64,000 nucleotides of DNA, from assembly GCA_015064855.1 (NCBI GenBank), contig SVRK01000001.1, positions 140,196 to 204,195 of the forward strand, written 5' to 3'. This stretch comes from Oscillospiraceae bacterium. GTDB lineage: Bacteria > Bacillota > Clostridia > Oscillospirales > CAG-272. Of this stretch, positions 61,355-64,000 are shown piece after piece (position 1 is the first letter of the stretch; each line of letters begins with the position of its first letter). Made by a program: the position numbers and the translations under genes. Below the pieces are notes generated by a model. The model did no database searches. It was given only the letters and a program-made list of their open reading frames with translations, and was not told the origin of the DNA.

Positions 61355-62746
61355 ATGAACAATACTGAAAAAACAATGGAAAAGGTTGTTGCTCTTTGCA
61401 AAACAAGAGGCTTTGTATATCCGGGCTCTGAAATTTACGGAGGTCTTGCTAACTCTTGGGACTTCGGACCTTTAGGCGTTGAGTTTAAAAACAACATTAA
61501 AAAGGCTTGGTGGAAAAAATTTGTAACCGAGTCAAAATATAACGTAGGTCTTGATAGCGCTATTTTGATGAATCCACAGGTTTGGGTTGCATCAGGTCAC
61601 GTTGGAGGCTTCTCTGACCCACTTATGGACTGTAAGCAATGCAAGACAAGACATCGTGCTGACAAGCTCATTGAGGACTGGGCTGCTGAAAACAATGAAG
61701 CAGTTAACCCGGCTACTATGTCAAATGAAGAAATGTTCACATTTATTAAAGAGCACAAAATCGTTTGTCCTTCATGCGGAAGTGGTGACTTTACCGACAT
61801 TAGAAAATTCAACCTTATGTTCAAGACATTCCAAGGTGTAACCGAGGACTCAACATCCGAGCTATATCTCCGTCCGGAAACTGCACAAGGCATTTTTGTA
61901 AACTTTAAAAACATTGCTAGAACTACACGTAAAAAGCTTCCGTTTGGTGTTGGTCAAATTGGTAAGTCATTTAGAAATGAAATTACCCCAGGTAACTTTA
62001 TTTTCCGTATCCGTGAGTTTGAGCAAATGGAGCTTGAATTCTTCTGCAAGCCTGGTACTGACCTAGAATGGTTTGCATTCTGGAAGGATTACTGTGCTAA
62101 CTTCCTTTATAATCTCGGTATGAAGAAGGAAAACCTTCGTTTAAGAGACCACGACCCTGAGGAGCTTTGCTTCTACTCAAAGGCTACAACAGACTTTGAA
62201 TATATGTTCCCATTCGGTTGGGGCGAGCTTTGGGGTATTGCTGACCGTACTGACTACGACCTAACTCAACACGCTAACCTTTCGGGCGAGGCTATGGAAT
62301 ATTTTGACCCTGAAACAAACGAAAAGTATGTTCCATACGTTATAGAGCCTTCTCTCGGTGCTGACCGTGTTACTCTTGCATTCTTGGTTGAAGCATACGA
62401 CGAAGAGACGGTTGGCGAAAACGACACTCGTGTTGTTCTTCACTTCCACCCTGCTCTTGCACCTTTCAAGGCTGCTGTTCTTCCTCTTTCAAAGAAGCTT
62501 TCTGATAAGGCTGAAGCTATTTGGGAAGACCTTTCAAAGTACTTCAACGTTGATTTTGACGAAACAGGCTCAATCGGTAAGAGATACCGCCGTCAAGATG
62601 AAATCGGTACTCCTTGGTGCATCACATACGACTTTGAATCAGAAAACGACGGTTGCGTAACAGTGCGTGACAGAGACACTATGGAGCAAGTAAGACTCCC
62701 AATTTCAGAGCTTAAAAACTACATCGAAGAAAAATTGATGTTTTAA
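61355..62746 (+). CDS. glyQS: Glycine--tRNA ligase (alpha2 type)
   Basis: Class II synthetase of the single-chain dimeric form (as in eukaryotes and many Gram-positives) rather than the alpha2beta2 form. It starts [34 protein letters not shown] zinc-binding insertion with CKQC...CPSCG (about 91-150) follows, then [15 protein letters not shown] (motif 2 region), [28 protein letters not shown], and motif 3 with [13 protein letters not shown]. The C-terminal anticodon domain is present; 463 residues. AGGAG precedes the ATG. The ileS promoter begins 2 nt after its stop. Confidence 0.97.
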   Translation: MNNTEKTMEKVVALCKTRGFVYPGSEIYGGLANSWDFGPLGVEFKNNIKKAWWKKFVTESKYNVGLDSAILMNPQVWVASGHVGGFSDPLMDCKQCKTRHRADKLIEDWAAENNEAVNPATMSNEEMFTFIKEHKIVCPSCGSGDFTDIRKFNLMFKTFQGVTEDSTSELYLRPETAQGIFVNFKNIARTTRKKLPFGVGQIGKSFRNEITPGNFIFRIREFEQMELEFFCKPGTDLEWFAFWKDYCANFLYNLGMKKENLRLRDHDPEELCFYSKATTDFEYMFPFGWGELWGIADRTDYDLTQHANLSGEAMEYFDPETNEKYVPYVIEPSLGADRVTLAFLVEAYDEETVGENDTRVVLHFHPALAPFKAAVLPLSKKLSDKAEAIWEDLSKYFNVDFDETGSIGKRYRRQDEIGTPWCITYDFESENDGCVTVRDRDTMEQVRLPISELKNYIEEKLMF

Positions 62747-62748
62747 TA

Positions 62749-62777
62749 TTGACAAAATTATAATTTAATGTTAAGAT
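62749..62777 (+). promoter_or_regulatory. Predicted sigma-A promoter of ileS
   Basis: Plus strand TTGACA (62749-62754), 17-nt spacer ending TGT (extended -10), TAAGAT (62772-62777). Transcription would start near 62784, just before the T-box leader. Confidence 0.82.
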
Positions 62778-62798
62778 ATACTATATTATAAAAACTAT

Positions 62799-63019
62799 GA
62801 CGGAGACAGTAGCCTTCGGTAAAAGCCAAAGCGAGTTGGGGATGGTGTGAGCCCAATGTGATTAGCCGATTGTGAATATCACTCCAGAGTTTCTTGGCGA
62901 AATTTAGTAGTCAATGACGGCATCTCACCGTTATATGAGACGCATATAGATTTGTATGTTGAATAGGTGGTAACGAATAAATTTTTATCTCGTCCTGTTC
63001 ATACAGGGCGAGATTTTTT
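62799..63019 (+). promoter_or_regulatory. T-box leader, isoleucine specifier
   Basis: Leader RNA that senses uncharged tRNA-Ile. Stem I starts near 62799 and its 3' side holds the specifier loop GAATATCAC, with the Ile codon ATC at 62878-62880 followed by the conserved purine. The T-box AGGTGGTAACG is at 62965-62975. The terminator is ATCTCGTCCTG (62987-62997) / CAGGGCGAGAT (63004-63014) followed by T6. Uncharged tRNA would pair with the T-box and favour the antiterminator. The downstream gene is ileS, matching the specifier. Confidence 0.93.
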
Positions 63020-63039
63020 CTTTAGAAAGGAATTTTAGA

Positions 63040-64000
63040 ATGTATAACAAGGTTTCTACTAACCTCAACTTTGTTGAGAGAGAAAAAGCAACAGAACAAT
63101 TTTGGAAGGACAACGCTATTTTTGAAAAAAGCATTAAGATTAGAGAAAATGCACCTTCCTACACATTTTACGATGGTCCTCCAACTGCTAATGGTAAGCC
63201 TCACATTGGACACGTTTTGACTCGTGTTATCAAGGATATGATCCCAAGATACAGAACAATGAAGGGTTATATGGTACCAAGAAAAGCAGGTTGGGACACA
63301 CACGGTCTTCCTGTAGAACTCGAGGTTGAAAAGCTACTTGGCCTTGACGGCAAGGAGCAAATTGAAGAATACGGTCTTGAACCATTTATTGACAAGTGCA
63401 AGGAAAGCGTATGGAAATATAAGGGTATGTGGGAGGACTTCTCCTCGACAGTTGGCTTCTGGGCTGATATGGACCATCCATATGTAACATATAGCAACAA
63501 CTTTATTGAGTCCGAATGGTGGGCTTTAAAGCAAATTTGGGATAAAGGTCTTTTATACAAAGGCTTTAAGATTGTTCCTTACTGCCCGCGCTGTGGTACT
63601 CCACTTTCCTCACACGAGGTTGCACAAGGTTATAAGACAGTTAAGGAAAAGTCTGCTGTCGTTAGATTTAAAATCATCGGCGAGGATGCGTATTTCCTTG
63701 CTTGGACAACAACACCTTGGACACTTCCTTCAAACGTTGCACTCTGTGTAAACCCGGAGGAAGCATATTGCAAGGTTAAGGCTATTGATGGTTACACATA
63801 TTATATGGCTAAAGCTCTACTCGACAAAGTGCTTGGTGCGCTAGTTAAGGAAGATGGCGAAAAGGCTTATGAAATTATTGAAGAATACAAGGGTAAAGAG
63901 CTTGAATATAAGGAATATGAGCCACTATTTGCTTGTGCTGGCGCGAGTGCTAAAAAGCAAAACAAAAAGGCACATTTCGTTACCTGTGATAGCTATGTAA
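63040..64000 (+). CDS. ileS: Isoleucine--tRNA ligase, 3' end cut by window
   Basis: Class Ia synthetase; only the first 320 residues are in the window and the frame is open to the right edge. It begins [20 protein letters not shown], then [20 protein letters not shown] (HIGH motif), [32 protein letters not shown] and [15 protein letters not shown], the start of the editing domain. GAAAGG precedes the ATG. Expression is governed by the T-box leader just upstream. The HGLPVE and SSHEV forms are typical of the type with a C-terminal extension found in eukaryotes and some bacteria (often mupirocin-tolerant), but that call needs the missing part. Confidence 0.95.
   Translation, partial: MYNKVSTNLNFVEREKATEQFWKDNAIFEKSIKIRENAPSYTFYDGPPTANGKPHIGHVLTRVIKDMIPRYRTMKGYMVPRKAGWDTHGLPVELEVEKLLGLDGKEQIEEYGLEPFIDKCKESVWKYKGMWEDFSSTVGFWADMDHPYVTYSNNFIESEWWALKQIWDKGLLYKGFKIVPYCPRCGTPLSSHEVAQGYKTVKEKSAVVRFKIIGEDAYFLAWTTTPWTLPSNVALCVNPEEAYCKVKAIDGYTYYMAKALLDKVLGALVKEDGEKAYEIIEEYKGKELEYKEYEPLFACAGASAKKQNKKAHFVTCDSYV

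Noticed and set aside
62799..62890. Possible tRNA or small RNA gene from the structured GC-richer segment
   Set aside because: No acceptor CCA end or cloverleaf; it is stem I of the ileS T-box.
63022..63560. Minus-strand frames antisense to ileS
   Set aside because: Shadows of the conserved ileS frame with no start signals.

Overview
The window is 64 kb of AT-rich bacterial chromosome. It most likely comes from a Gram-positive, low-GC Clostridia-type member of the Bacillota. The evidence is the gene orders typical of that group (rnc - radical SAM - smc - ftsY; mraZ-rsmH-spoVD-murE-murF-mraY-ftsW-murG; glgB-glgC-glgD-glgA-glgP), strong AGGAGG ribosome sites, sigma-A promoters with extended -10 elements, a T-box leader, a paired GlgC/GlgD, a MurE with the meso-diaminopimelate signature, and SpoVD/PdaA-type proteins that suggest a spore former or a relative of one. 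I cannot name the genus. No phage, insertion sequence, CRISPR array, tRNA or rRNA gene was found. Nearly everything from 1 to 61,089 reads leftward (minus strand). The exceptions are a small plus-strand island at 40.6-43.6 kb and the right end, where glyS and ileS read rightward.

Layout. (1) 1-1.8 kb: uppS (cut by the window edge), frr and pyrH. (2) 1.9-2.2 kb: rpsU with its own promoter and terminator. (3) 2.2-19.3 kb: one long, tightly packed housekeeping run starting at dprA and reading leftward through topA, trmFO, plsX, rnc, a radical SAM gene, smc, ftsY, rdgB, yhbY, nadD, yqeK, rsfS and leuS. (4) 19.3-21.6 kb: infC-rpmI-rplT, with a consensus promoter, an attenuator leader and an AUU start on infC, followed by a TrmH/SpoU methyltransferase. 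(5) 21.8-24.2 kb: a glycoside hydrolase family 3 enzyme with swapped domain order. (6) 24.3-27.7 kb: gltX and glnS. (7) 27.8-29.5 kb: an ECF-like sigma factor with a long C-terminal extension and an ECF-looking promoter of its own. (8) 29.6-39.8 kb: a complete glycogen operon (glgB, glgC, glgD, glgA, glgP, GH13 enzyme). (9) 39.9-43.6 kb: a GNAT acetyltransferase, proC, a DUF624 membrane protein, a PdaA-like deacetylase and a 56-residue membrane peptide. (10) 43.7-47.4 kb: a 1222-residue lipoprotein built from InlB-type repeats. (11) 47.4-57.6 kb: the division and cell-wall (dcw) cluster under a MraZ operator, lacking murD and carrying an odd FtsL-position protein. (12) 57.9-61.1 kb: coaD, rsmD, uvrC and ptsH (HPr). 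(13) 61.3-64 kb: glyS, then a T-box leader with an isoleucine specifier and the first part of ileS.

How the parts work together. Most genes serve translation (four complete aminoacyl-tRNA synthetases and a fifth cut by the window edge, ribosomal proteins, IF3, RRF, ribosome silencing), peptidoglycan synthesis (UppS through MurE/F, MraY, MurG, FtsW and SpoVD) or glycogen storage and use. The accessory content with the most room for new biology is the sigma factor with its extension, the repeat lipoprotein beside the dcw cluster, the FtsL-position protein that lacks an extracytoplasmic domain, and the domain-swapped GH3. Start codons were re-chosen in about a dozen genes because the ribosome binding site points to an internal start; each entry says so.
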